DNA from: Phytophthora colocasiae
Lineage: Eukaryota > Oomycota > Peronosporomycetes > Peronosporales > Peronosporaceae
Assembly (NCBI GenBank): GCA_018806915.1
Contig: JAGKQI010000054.1
Coordinates: forward strand, 682,001 to 746,000
Reading direction: 5' to 3'
DNA length: 64,000 nt
The notes beneath the pieces were generated by a model that was not told where the DNA came from, did no database searches, and saw only the letters and a list, made by a program, of their open reading frames with translations. Positions 1 to 10,307 of this stretch are shown one piece after another. Positions within the stretch are counted from its first letter, which is position 1. Each line of letters starts with the position of its first letter. A program made the position numbers and the translations under genes.

Positions 1-1115
1 GTGTGGTGCTTCATGGCGTAGTGCAAGAGGCCACAGGAGCAATCACCCGTCGTCTTCCACTTGAACGCGTAGGAGCTGTCATCACGAAAGTCGATGTTAG
101 CTGCTTGAACGACACAGGACTTGTGCTGGTCCAATGTGGTTAGCCACGAGTCTTCAACCACGAGAGCCACGCGGAGGATACCGTCGAATACGCCCGTGCT
201 CTTGAGTGCAGAGGTGCCGTCAGCTGCGAACGTGATCTCTTTCTCACTGCCACCGTCGCTCGAAAGAGCGTACATCACCCACTTTTGGCCGGAGCTGTAG
301 ACGATCTCGAACTTGGAGCCGCTCACTTGACCACCGAACCGCTGGCCGTTGATGGTGGAAATGGCCTCACTCGCCTGCACGCGCGGAGTTAAACCTGCGT
401 ACTTCGTCGAGGCGTACACCATGCCTGACACGAGATCCGAGACCATGGAGCCACCGGAGGAACCCGTGAACTTGACAGTCACACCCTGATCGGCCCAGTC
501 CACGACCTGGAAGTTGGGCTTCTGCCACACAATCTCCTCAGCCGAAAACAACACGTCGCGGGTCATTCCGTGCGCGTAGAACTTGACGGCTCCGTTGTTT
601 CCAGAGCTGCCGCCACTGAATCGACTGCGGTACGGGTAGGCGACGGACATGCCGAACGGAGCCTTATCGATGACCATTTGCAGCGAGTACGGATTGGACC
701 AAATGGGTTGGATGAAGGCATTGGAGTCGTGCGCGATGATGTTGCCCCACCAATTGTTAGTGGGGATGGCACGGTTCTTGACCACGGACGAATCGAGGTA
801 CTTGGGCGGACAAAACCCCATCATGGCGTCCGTGTGCTCGAAGATGTCGCTTGGAGGCTGCAGCGTTCGGAATCCAGAAGAGGGACCTTCGTCACTGAGG
901 GTTGGCTCGGGTGCGGAGGTGTTGGTGTAACCAACATCCCCAGCGTCTGGATCAGTGGTGTTCACATCAGGTGCAAATGTGGGTGCCACAACGGGGGAGT
1001 CGTCAGTGAAGCTGGAACTCCCGTTCTTGACGAGGTCTTGACCGTCAACTTGAGCTGGTTGAAAATGATGGAGAATCGCACCAATTCCGATAAATGCAGA
1101 TGCGAAGACCCTCAT
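1..1115 (-). CDS. Secreted glycoside hydrolase family 81 endo-1,3-beta-glucanase (3' part outside window)
   Basis: Reading in from an ATG at 1115, one frame stays open for 371 codons to the window edge, so only the N-terminal part is present. Residues 1-25 form a signal-peptide-like start (MRVFASAFIGIGAIL). A Ser/Thr/Pro-rich linker follows to about residue 85. Then comes the GH81 N-terminal sandwich domain, recognised by AIPTNNWWGNII and, near the edge, LLHYAMKHH, which matches the conserved Y..HH region of the family. GH81 enzymes cut internal beta-1,3-glucan linkages. In oomycetes, whose walls are beta-1,3/1,6-glucan, they are thought to act in wall remodelling. The catalytic acids lie beyond the window, so activity cannot be judged. 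A good core promoter sits about 55 bp upstream. Family call is confident; the start is the only ATG near the signal peptide. Confidence 0.88.
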   Translation of the reverse strand, partial: MRVFASAFIGIGAILHHFQPAQVDGQDLVKNGSSSFTDDSPVVAPTFAPDVNTTDPDAGDVGYTNTSAPEPTLSDEGPSSGFRTLQPPSDIFEHTDAMMGFCPPKYLDSSVVKNRAIPTNNWWGNIIAHDSNAFIQPIWSNPYSLQMVIDKAPFGMSVAYPYRSRFSGGSSGNNGAVKFYAHGMTRDVLFSAEEIVWQKPNFQVVDWADQGVTVKFTGSSGGSMVSDLVSGMVYASTKYAGLTPRVQASEAISTINGQRFGGQVSGSKFEIVYSSGQKWVMYALSSDGGSEKEITFAADGTSALKSTGVFDGILRVALVVEDSWLTTLDQHKSCVVQAANIDFRDDSSYAFKWKTTGDCSCGLLHYAMKHH

Positions 1116-1577
1116 ACTAGTTCAAGTCGTAGTCGTTGGTGAAGCTCTTGGTTTCGGGTGAGGTATCAAATTGAAAAGTGAGCTTCATCCAACTTCGGAG
1201 CGACAGCGATCTCCTTCTTGGCACACAGCAAGCAGTTCAAGACATGAAGCCGTTGCCGTGAACTGCAACTCCCGATCGTAGCTCAACTTGCATCAGTGCT
1301 CGACGATAGATTGGAGCCGGAAGACGTCATACAACTGCAAACTGCACTAGCTATTGAGAGGAATACTGAATTCGACCGTCAATTGCCAATACGTGCCACA
1401 TGAACGACCTGATCCAACTCCAACTTTATCAGATCACGAACGAATCGTGATGACCATTTCTTCAAACGCTGATGCGATTCTGATTTCATCACGACGGTCG
1501 CAATTGCTGTCGTACAGCGTTTAACAATCCTTAGTCAACTTGATTCTGCACGCTTCCGTCTTCACCACTGCCAGTGT
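1116..1577. other. Intergenic, GH81 promoter side
   Basis: Apart from the core promoter at 1168-1183 I see no gene or repeat. Both neighbours are on the minus strand, so this is the GH81 upstream region and the 3' flank of the RhoGAP gene. Confidence 0.5.
1168..1183 (-). promoter_or_regulatory. Oomycete Inr+FPR core promoter of the GH81 gene
   Basis: On the minus strand this reads GCTCACTTTTCAATTT, one mismatch from the 16-nt oomycete initiator plus flanking promoter region consensus (GCTCATTYYNCAWTTT). It is 53-68 bp upstream of the GH81 ATG, the usual distance for a short 5' leader. Confidence 0.7.
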
Positions 1578-4500
1578 CTACCGTTGCTCGCGGGCTTCAG
1601 CTAAGGCTTTCTGGAAGGCCTGCATGGATTGTTGAGCTCGAGTTACCGCTTGTTGATCCCGATAACTCGCAAGCTGTGCCATTTTACGAGATCTATCTGC
1701 CGTCCACTTTCTGTATAGGAAACTTTGAGCTTCGTGACTTGGTCGATGATACGGAGCAATTTGTTCGCTCCCAATACTACATGTAGAGAATACACTCTGC
1801 GTATTCAAATAGGAAGGGGAAATATCTTTCACGAAACACGTGGGGGGTTTCTCGACTCGAGAAATTAACTCATTCACTAGCGCAGTCGAGTCAAAGATTG
1901 TCGGTTCTTGGTTGGAGACTGAGGATTTTGTTGCTGGATCCAAAAGTTCCTTTAATTTAGTCCTGGATTCGTCCATCGCTGCGTCGATTTCACTTGACTT
2001 TACTGCTAGTTGTCGCTGTAGTTCTATCAACTCCTCCTCTTCTTCTTCCAATGTTTTACCACTTGAGCCACAAATCTCCATCTCTCTCAATGCAGCTCTA
2101 ACGTGAATACGACACATGAGTCAAATTATACTGAAGGAAGAATAAATACTTCTACATGTAGTAACAAACCTTGTGCTAGCCATTTGCTCGTGGATGTCTC
2201 GTGCCATTTGTTGCTTCATTGCTTCCAAAGTAGCGACGTTCGACGCTTGCGATGGAGTTTTCGCAGTGGTAAATTCAACTTCTTCAACTGGTAAGGGGTT
2301 ATCTTCTTGTCTTTTATCCATGGATTGCTTGGACAATTTGGAGAATAGCTTTGAAGTGCGCGGGAGATCCTCACTTCCAATGTGGCCAAGCTGGTTGTTG
2401 TTGCTTTTGCTATCAAAATCTCTCTGCTTGTATTTCTCTGTTCGCATTTGTGCTTCAGCTGCGACACGATGCATCTTGTCATATTCTGCTTGAAGCTTTA
2501 CGAGCGCAATATCTTTGGCGTAAAGTTTATTCTCAGTGTCGACAAGTTTCTCTTCCATGACATTTTTTTGCCTGTACAGCAACCAAAATTCAATTCGCGA
2601 AGTAAATAATAAAAATCAACAACCAAAACATTTTACCTTTGAATATCCGTGGCATTCGCTACATGACAGGCCAATTCGCTTCGACATTTACGAAGATTAG
2701 AGCGAAGTTCTGCACAAAGTCGCTCTGTCTCCGTTCGACCGACACGTAGCGTAGTAATTTCCTCTTCCAGCTAAAGCCTTGAGTCAGATACTACAAAGGA
2801 AAAGTACTATCGGGGAACCTACCTCGACGCGCTCTTTCTCGTACTGCGTTTTGTGTAACCGAAGCAGCTCCTGTCCCGCTCGCACTTCGACTTCCAGTAT
2901 TTTCACTTGCGTTCGAGACTGAGCTTCAAGGAAGTCCAAAAACTCCGCATTCGTTCCAGCCATCAACTTATCCGGTACTTGTCCGTGTCTAGCTCCCGTT
3001 AAGACCAAGCAATCGCCCACCATACTGAGAATCTGTTGGTGTAGTTGCAACACTGAACGCTCGAACTCGTTTGACAGCTTCGATGCAGACAGAGCAGCAG
3101 CAGATGTACTGAGGATCTACACATTCATAACCGAAACAATAAAACACACAGTCAAATCCAGTATTTGCGAATCGTAAAATTCTGCCGACATTACCTTTTC
3201 CATATCACCGAGTCGGTTTTGGAGCTCTTTAATCACAACATCGTTGGGCGCTGAATTTCCCACTAGATCACCATCCATGGGGACTACATTCTCCGCTGAA
3301 GTTGTAGTAGGATTTAATGATTGCAACGCTGGATCCTCTTTAGCGAAATTTGAACTTTCATCTTTTAGCACTGCCTCGGCCTCTTCAGTATTGTCATTTG
3401 CAGGCTCATTCACAGCAGGATTCTCGTTGTGGTGTGATATCTCTTCCCCAGGCAAAGTATCACGATCAATTGAAAAATCTCGATCCGGATCCAATGCTGT
3501 GGATTTCACTAGTGTCCGTTTCTCACTTGACTCTTGTAAAACATTGTCCGTCATCTGAGCGTCAGTTGAGTCGGGTCCAGATTCGATTTGAGCGATGGTC
3601 GGGGGATTGCTGATTGAAATCCCATCATCCAGTCTGGGTTCCTTGCTGGCATCCCCCTCTGTCGGAATTTCGCTGCCTGATTTTTGGCTAACAACTGCAG
3701 CATCTGGGCTTAGAAGCTTCGAGTCCACTTCTTTCATCTCATTTGGAAGAACAGAATCTTGGTGATCCAAAGTGAAATTGTCCTGGTCGTCTTCGATGTC
3801 CTCAACTACCATAGTGTCATCGGTGCGGTTGTATTTAGGCTCTGAAGTCTCTGAATGGGAATCTGTCGCTCTAGATGGTGGTGAATCCTCGTCTGGTTTC
3901 GGTTGACTTGGCGAAAGTGCAGGCTCATTATTTGAGAGTTTCGTATCCGATTCATTCAAATCTGCGGCATCAGTATGTAGACTGTGGTTTTCTGGACTGT
4001 GTGAGGAGCATTCGAGTCGCTTGTCACCTTGTCGAGGTTTGCGTCGACGGACCCGAACAGAAGCAATTGAAGCGCGTTCGGCAGCTTCGGCAGCTTCAGG
4101 ATCAGCGTACGCTATGATCGCTCTTCGCACGTGACAACAATTTAACGTATTAGTGTAAGGAAGAACAAAGATCATGTGAAACCTTCTTGTACCTGTTGCC
4201 TTGATCGTTAATCTCAAGATTGTCTATCTCACCAAACTTGCCAAAAATTTCCTTGCAAAACCAAATAGCTCTTCAGTGTCAACCCAGTCGTTATCCGAAT
4301 GAAAACAAGGTGCCTCACCTCCAGTCTCTCGGGTGTAAAACTCACTTCTCCAACTGTCCACGTCACTTGAACAAAATGAAGCTCCTTTAACGTCGATTTA
4401 GGGTCCGTTTGGGCAGATTCCACTTCAGGGAGAGCTGGGATATTCATCTCCGTCGCACAGTCGTAAGGTAAAGTCGACGCTTGTCGAATGAGAAACTCAG

Positions 4501-5311
4501 CAACGCATTTTCGGCGACGTATCATGGTTTCTGATAACAGGGATACCGGTAAGTTTTGAACGTCATCAAACACTACAATAACAAGTACGAGTCCATACTA
4601 GAACTCAAAGCGGCCTTGTCTTCTGTTGGTCGAATCAGCGCAATACCAACGTGCAACGCGAGATTCGTGACGCTCATTTTGCTTGATCCACTTGTTGAAA
4701 TCTGATGCATCCAAGCAGTTAACTAACACGTCACATGTTGAAATACGCTGCAGAGGATGCGTACATAATTTAAATGACCAAGAAGAACCTGCAGAAATTC
4801 GCGTGTGGAAAAGCGGACTTGCTTGAATATCTCTGTCGCCTTTTTCTCTGCTTCTTCGTCAATTTGACCATCAGAGACAACGTCCACTAGCTGCTGACTG
4901 ATCTCTGCGGAGATCAGAGGCTCGTACAGCTCGTTCAGGATCTGCGTAGATAGAAGCAAAAGTTAGCACAAACAATAAACTAATATTTCTAGGATGCTTT
5001 ACTTGTTTGAGAACACTCGCAATGGAATGTGGATTATAAAGTGATAAATCTGGTAGCTGTTGGCTCTGACAGCAACGCAGAAGTTCCTTCTTCTCCAGCC
5101 CCACTCCAGATTTACTGTAAAGTCCTTCCTCCTCATTGTAATTGTCGTTCAGGAACTCAATCACTCGGGTGAGAGTTAAGAGCATCGAAAGAGGGATCGA
5201 AGGGGAAGCTGTTAAAGACGAACGACTGCTGCTGGCCTTACGGAACGCCGCCGTTGGAGACGAAAGAGCGTTCACTGCCATCGTTTTGATCCACGAGGAA
5301 CGAGACTTCAT
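1578..5311 (-). CDS. RhoGAP - RRM-like - coiled-coil protein, 10 exons
   Basis: Exons joined at GT..AG sites: 5311-5003, 4941-4765, 4701-4599, 4572-4319, 4251-4193, 4122-3195, 3116-2823, 2770-2637, 2571-2170, 2097-1578. The sum is 3180 nt, an exact 1059-codon frame plus stop. Residues ~40-190 resemble RhoGAP: a VIEFLNDN..EEGLYSKSG box, YNPHSIASVLKQ and KMSVTNLALHVGIALIRP, which matches the NKMTxxNLAxxFGPxLLRP helix. The canonical arginine finger (GIFRxSG) reads GLYSKSG, so Arg is Ser. Residues ~260-325 look like an RRM (LHFVQVTWTV..ERLEEIFGKFGEIDNLEIN..AIIAYADPEAAEAAE). An acidic Ser-rich disordered region follows, then coiled coil to the C terminus. RhoGAPs switch off Rho GTPases, but the lost Arg suggests a binding-only domain. 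Exon order and the RhoGAP fold are well supported; the RRM is a motif-level call. Confidence 0.78.
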
Positions 5312-5376
5312 CGTTAATCGATAGATTGTCTACTCCTGATCAACTGCCGACGCTTTAAGCGCAAAAAATAACCCAA

Positions 5377-5661
5377 CTAAATTGTCGTTCCAGGACCAGG
5401 TTCTGTCACTAGACATTCCTCGAATTCACAGTTGATCTCAGCAGAGCGATACACCCATGTGCCATCAACACACATCTTAACATCCCATCGACATGCCTGT
5501 ATAACGAATAGTTAGTAAAAACTAAAAAAACTTCTAGCCTAATGATCAGCCTACAGTACCTGGGGGTTATCTTCTGGAATCGTGATGGAGCGTATCGCTG
5601 AAGCACCAGAGCGCAGGATGGAGATCAACCCCAGAAACAGCGCTACACGTGCAGTTAGCAT
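5377..5661 (-). CDS. Small secreted cysteine protein, 73 aa, two exons
   Basis: Exon 1 5661-5560 (34 codons) and exon 2 5496-5377 (39 codons plus stop) join in phase 0. Residues 1-22 are a clear signal peptide (MLTARVALFLGLISILRSGA). The mature part of about 50 residues has four cysteines in two pairs, C-x6-C around CRWDVKMCVDGTWVYR and C-x4-C at CEFEEC. The CxxDVxxCxDGTxVxR..NxCxFxxC layout resembles a short repeat seen in secreted proteins of oomycetes and other protists; I do not know a function. It lies only 65 bp upstream of the RhoGAP start and 77 bp from the IPI1 stop, so it is easily missed. It could be an apoplastic protein or a processed peptide; no RxLR motif is present. Confidence 0.65.
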
Positions 5662-5738
5662 GATGTCCAGCTCAGAAGATGAAGTGAATAAGACTCGGGG
5701 TGGTAGATCAAGCTGAAGTCCATAAAGTACACATCGAT

Positions 5739-8597
5739 CTACTTGGAACGATCGTCAGTCAACTGACCTACTGCAAGGAGTTCCAAGTCTCCACGCAATT
5801 GCCGAACAAGTTGAGCTACGTCTTCCTCTCCAGTGTTTTGCTGCTCTACTCCATGAACCAGTTGCTCGGTGTGACTCTGGTGGCGTCTAAAAGCTCCAGT
5901 CAAGCTTGACGTCCGCACAAGAGCTTGAACCACACGCAATCGGCGAGTAAGGACGATAATCTGTTGTTGAGCCACAAGCAGTTCATCCAAAAAGGATAAG
6001 AAGATGTTAGCCTCGCCAAGAACCAGTGTCGACACGCATGACTCCACCAGCAGCCGCTCCTGTTCGCGAGCATCGATTTCCTCCGGCGTGGTTGGCTCGG
6101 GAGAAGTTGAGCCCGCGTAGTCAGTCATCACCTTCACGCACAGCTTCATCAAGTCTCTCTCCATATCAACGGGAATATCCGACCGCTGGGCGACACTACC
6201 GCGAGTAGTAGCGGACGCTACACACGTGCGGTACAGCAGCACCAACGTGTGCAATTCCATCGCGTTGAGTTCCTCACGCGCTTGAGCCTTCACCAACGTT
6301 GGCGCCAAGATTTTCGGCAGAGAATTGCCCAGATTCATCGCCACAAACGTGTGGCACACGTGGTCAACGAGCTGCAATTGCTGTCGCTGCTGGTGCGCGT
6401 TCGCTTCAACAGGTGCGAGCGCGGTACTGACGAGGAAACTCACGATATGAGCAAGGTCCACAGCCTCGCGTCGCTGAAAGAGGATGTCCACCAGGAAGCT
6501 CTTGGCCTCGCTGTAGATACGCGAGCTCTTGCAACAGCTTGCAAGCGCTCGCAAAAGAGCCACCGGGTAACGCGGGAGGTGATACACAAGTGCTACAAAG
6601 GCGAGCTGGTCGGCTGGGCCCAAAGCATCAAAACGCGTCCTAGCCAGCATTCTCTGCTTCTCGTCTTCTGTCATAGAAGAGGAAGGCACTGCTGTAAGGT
6701 CGAAGAAAGTCGACAGGTTGGTCAGCACGCCGTCCATCTGGTCGCCGTTTGAAAACTCCACTGGGAGCTGCTTGAGAACGGAGATCAAGGCGAGCAAGCT
6801 GCGTCGGCCCAGCTCCATGTGCTGTGGATCAAGCTGGCCCAGCAGATTCGCGAGACACACGACCCACTGCATCACCATGGGCCACGCCAGCTTGAAATTG
6901 TGTCGCTGCTGGCCACGCAGCGCAACCTCGAGCTGCTCCACGACAAACGCCGTGCAGCTACGGAAACTAACCGACTTCGGCGTGCACAGCACGTAAAACT
7001 GTGTTACCGCCTCCAACAAAAGTGTCCGCTCGGCAGCTATCTTCTCAAGGTCTTCGCTGCGCTGCGACGCAGACGCCAAGATGAGCGTCACAACTTCCAA
7101 AAGAGGCGGAAGCACGTTTTGCATGCTAGCCACAGCGCGGAGCTCAGGAGTCTCCTTGTACTTTGCGAGCGTGGTGACGACGTACGAGCACACCCGTTGC
7201 TCCAGCGCCTCGCTCTGGGGCACATCCTTGCCCGAGCCGCGCATCAACGCAGGAAGGCGAAGATATTCACATGCCAGTTTCGCCAGTGCTGCGTTCATTC
7301 CATGCCATCTCGAAAGCACACCTGGGCCATCAGATGCAGCAGCGATGGACGCACTAGCACTCGGCATCATAGGGAAACTCTCAGGTGCCAACAGTTCTTC
7401 TCGTAACTTCAAAGCAGCTTGGAAAAACTCATTAGTCTTCGCATCTTCCGCATCAATATTCAGTCGGTCAGTGTTGGCTCCAACCACAGCGGACGTGCAC
7501 TCCACAATGTACTTCATGTGCTCCACATGCAATTCCGACAATGCGTCGGTGCTTCCCTCGAGACATTCCAGCCACAAATCAAGAAGGGCCGGTAGTAAAG
7601 CGCGCACCTTTTCCTGCCATGAAGCACTCGCTTTCTCTCCAGAGCTGGTCGTCAACGAAGCAGCAGCAAACAAACTTGTCTCAACAAGCCGCGGGGCCGG
7701 ATACAACAGTAAAGCCTTCGTCGTCGGCACTGAAGATGATCGTGCGGCTGCCACACCCTTCTTCTCATTCAGTCCTGCGCTCACAGACAGCAATAATTTG
7801 TGCAGCACCTTCAGAGCAGCAAATCTAAGAGCCAAACCTCCAGACGGGGCCTTGGGTTTCTTGCTCTTCTGGTTTTTCTTGTTGTTCTTCTGATTCTTGT
7901 TCTTCTTTCCTGCCGTATTGGAGTCATTCCCCAGTAGCAGGTCGTACGTGTTCATCATCCTGATCCCTTGCGTCTGAGCAGCGCAGATCAAGTCTCTAAA
8001 GTTCTCCAGCAGTCTGGCCAGAGCTTCACGTCCTGCATCTTCTCTCAGCAGCTCAGGTACTTCATCCACCAACTCCCCAATAGCTCGAAGAGCGTCCTGC
8101 CTCACGCCCACTTGTAAATGGGTCAACCCACTACAGAAATACGTAGCTACAAGCGTAGCAAAAGGTGCCAAGACACTACGAAGTACCGGTAACATTGCCT
8201 TCCATAATTGCACCGCAGCGTCGCGCACTACAGCCTCCTCGTCCAGTAAAGTAGGCAGGAATCGTTCCAACAAGACCGAAGCGTTGGCTCGCAGATTAGC
8301 AGCTGATTCCTGCGTGGCCAGTTCTTTAATACCCTGAAGCGCACGTTGGCGTACATGCGCATTGTAGTGACCAGCCTGTTGCAGCAGTTCCGGCAGCGTC
8401 TGACGTCTGTGTGTCAATTGAGCCGCGCCGGCCTTGTCCTGCAGTAGCGACTGCTCCAGCAGGTTGATGCGGCGCGACGTGATGCCCACAGACGTGACAT
8501 TGGCCGCAGGTGCAGCGCGTCGCCCCACTTTGCGCTTAGGCCGCTTGAAGTCCGCCGGCTTCTTCTTCGTCTTGGTGGCGATCGCAGCGCGGGCCAT
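5739..8597 (-). CDS. IPI1: IPI1/TEX10-type pre-rRNA processing HEAT-repeat protein
   Basis: Single-exon ORF of 952 aa from the ATG at 8597, which has a good ACCATGG context. The basic N terminus (KKPADFKRPKRKVGRR..NVTSVGITSRRINLLEQS) is the diagnostic Ipi1/TEX10 signature. It is followed at residues ~55-260 by HEAT-type helical repeats (LLQQAGHYNAHVRQRALQGI and similar). A Lys/Asn-rich stretch lies near residue 235 and the rest is leucine-rich helical scaffold. In yeast and animals Ipi1/TEX10 works with Rix1/PELP1 and Ipi3/WDR18 in the nucleolus and nucleoplasm, in ITS2 processing and 60S pre-ribosome remodelling by Rea1. The length is close to metazoan TEX10 (about 930 aa) rather than the short yeast Ipi1. 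The assignment rests on the N-terminal signature; the C-terminal half is poorly conserved, as is usual for the family. Confidence 0.85.
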   Translation of the reverse strand: MARAAIATKTKKKPADFKRPKRKVGRRAAPAANVTSVGITSRRINLLEQSLLQDKAGAAQLTHRRQTLPELLQQAGHYNAHVRQRALQGIKELATQESAANLRANASVLLERFLPTLLDEEAVVRDAAVQLWKAMLPVLRSVLAPFATLVATYFCSGLTHLQVGVRQDALRAIGELVDEVPELLREDAGREALARLLENFRDLICAAQTQGIRMMNTYDLLLGNDSNTAGKKNKNQKNNKKNQKSKKPKAPSGGLALRFAALKVLHKLLLSVSAGLNEKKGVAAARSSSVPTTKALLLYPAPRLVETSLFAAASLTTSSGEKASASWQEKVRALLPALLDLWLECLEGSTDALSELHVEHMKYIVECTSAVVGANTDRLNIDAEDAKTNEFFQAALKLREELLAPESFPMMPSASASIAAASDGPGVLSRWHGMNAALAKLACEYLRLPALMRGSGKDVPQSEALEQRVCSYVVTTLAKYKETPELRAVASMQNVLPPLLEVVTLILASASQRSEDLEKIAAERTLLLEAVTQFYVLCTPKSVSFRSCTAFVVEQLEVALRGQQRHNFKLAWPMVMQWVVCLANLLGQLDPQHMELGRRSLLALISVLKQLPVEFSNGDQMDGVLTNLSTFFDLTAVPSSSMTEDEKQRMLARTRFDALGPADQLAFVALVYHLPRYPVALLRALASCCKSSRIYSEAKSFLVDILFQRREAVDLAHIVSFLVSTALAPVEANAHQQRQQLQLVDHVCHTFVAMNLGNSLPKILAPTLVKAQAREELNAMELHTLVLLYRTCVASATTRGSVAQRSDIPVDMERDLMKLCVKVMTDYAGSTSPEPTTPEEIDAREQERLLVESCVSTLVLGEANIFLSFLDELLVAQQQIIVLTRRLRVVQALVRTSSLTGAFRRHQSHTEQLVHGVEQQNTGEEDVAQLVRQLRGDLELLAVGQLTDDRSK

Positions 8598-9385
8598 GGT
8601 CAAAACAAAATGTTTGGCTGGTTAGAAAGTTGATTCTGTTTTGGCCAATCAGAGACCATCGTTCAGAGACCCTGCTCTATCTTGTATGAGCACTAGTGAT
8701 GAACGGGGACAGCAAAGGTTGGTAGATATATACAAGATATGCTTGAGAACACTAGATGCTGTCGTTCAACTACTTGCCAAGTTCTGGGAGCAAACTTGAT
8801 CTGGGTGGCGAGCAGCGTGTGTTTAAAGTTAAGTGGTTTCAGGATATCACCTCTACCTCGTTTATTTAGAATGAACTGGGAGAGCCCTCTCCTCGGACCG
8901 TGCTCGTCTCCGCTTCGAACGCAACACGGTGTGATCGTTAGCATGTATTATATCTATCTAGCAAGTCAAATTCGCTGTGGCTGGCGCGCAGGGTGAACGC
9001 GGGGTTTTCCTCGTTCATTGCAGTCTTCAATCTGCCAAAAAAAAAACATTTCCACTACGAAGCAAAAGCGTTTTGGAGGAGTTGCGGGCGTTGGCAAACC
9101 AGGATCCCTGCGACGCCAGGCCCTCGCAGTACCTTGCTCCGATTGTTTGAGAGACCTTTTCCGGGTTCTATTCCTTTGAAGGCGTTCCCTTTGTTTTGTG
9201 AAGGGCACTACAAGCGAAGCTTTCCCCACGGGGATTGAAGGAGTTCGTTGACCATTTCAGAGAGGAACATCTTGTCATTGATAGTTCGGGCTCAGGAATG
9301 CTGAAGTTCTATGGTAAACGTGGTGAGAGCAATCGAACCTACCTGAGCCGGTTACGCAGCGCGGACCAGAATGACGACAGTGCGT
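8598..9385. other. IPI1 upstream region and edge of the transposon block
   Basis: No convincing gene. A weak plus-strand frame (9235-9513) reads MLKFYGKRGESNRTYLSRLR and continues across the junction at ~9386 into repeat DNA, so it looks like a chance or degraded retroelement-type fragment. Nothing else is recognised. Confidence 0.4.
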
Positions 9386-9756
9386 GCAAATTTCCAGTAG
9401 GCGACTTACATAAACCAGTATTTTTCGTGTCTCGTTTGACCGAATTTGCAGAAGAGTGGTACTTTTTCCGAGTAGGGAGATCAGCTACTCGGAATTTCTT
9501 CAGTTTGCAGTAGGGGAGAATGCAAGAAGGCCATGGCGAGCGTGGAGCAAGGTCAGAGCCACTCGTAGCGTAAGGGAGTAGCGGGGCGATGTCGTAGCTG
9601 TAATCACCGTCGCTCTCTTCACTGCTACTCTCTCCATTGGGGGGGTTCACACCGGCAAATTTCCAGTAGGCGACTTACATAAACCAGTATTTTTCGTGTC
9701 TCGTTTGACCGAATTTGCAGAAGAGTGGTACTTTTTCCGAGTAGGGAGATCAGCTA

Positions 9757-10043
9757 CAGGTTTCCCCGCCTAATTTGCAACTGCATCAAGTAATTTACCT
9801 CGATCAGGGAGTGAAGATGCGGATGCGATTTGCTCTATCTGGTCTGCCAATGTACTGAGTTACATGCAATCACGCGGGAAATGGGATTCACGATGAAGGT
9901 TCAAGGTCCTTGAATCAAGGAAGATAATCACTCCCAATTTTTCAGTAACTCAGTACCTGATGCATCTATGTGATACCTGTGCACATTTTGCATCCTGGCA
10001 GATTTTCTTGGTCCGACCCCTGCAAATTAGGCGGGGAAACCTG
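9757..10043. mobile_element. 287-bp MITE with perfect 23-bp TIRs and TA target duplication
   Basis: Both ends carry the same 23-nt inverted repeat, starting CAGGTTTCCCCGCCTAAT, with no mismatch. TA flanks each end (9755-9756, 10044-10045). The empty target (cagcTActcgg) is present in the first copy of the host repeat at 9482-9491. Internal subterminal segments are also partly inverted (TGTACTGAGTTACATGCA near 9850 against CAGTAACTCAGTACCTGATG near 9943). No coding capacity. TA duplication and size fit a Tc1/mariner-type MITE. Confidence 0.85.
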
Positions 10044-10307
10044 TACTCGGAATTTCTTCAGTTTGCAGTAGGGGAGAATGCAAGAAGGCCATGGCGGAGA
10101 ATGGCTGTGTACACAGTTTTTAAAAGGGCCACCAGTGGGACTAACAGTTGCGTATCCGTGTGCCCATCTCGGCTTTCCCGTTGACAATCACTCTCGGTTT
10201 TCAAATTTCCTGGCCACAAAAAAAAATCGCTGGCCGATAAAAAAAATAAAATCCACGTTCAGAAATCCCCCCCTCCCCCGCCACGCCCGACGCCCCTCGG
10301 TCTCGAG

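Noticed and set aside
7081..7893. 270-codon plus-strand ORF in the IPI1 gene
   Set aside because: Antisense shadow of a conserved gene; no start context or motif.
9339..9650. 103-codon minus ORF MNPPNGESSSEESDGD..
   Set aside because: Starts within the TIR of X2 and reads across the X2/X1 junction; a chimera of repeat sequence, not a gene.
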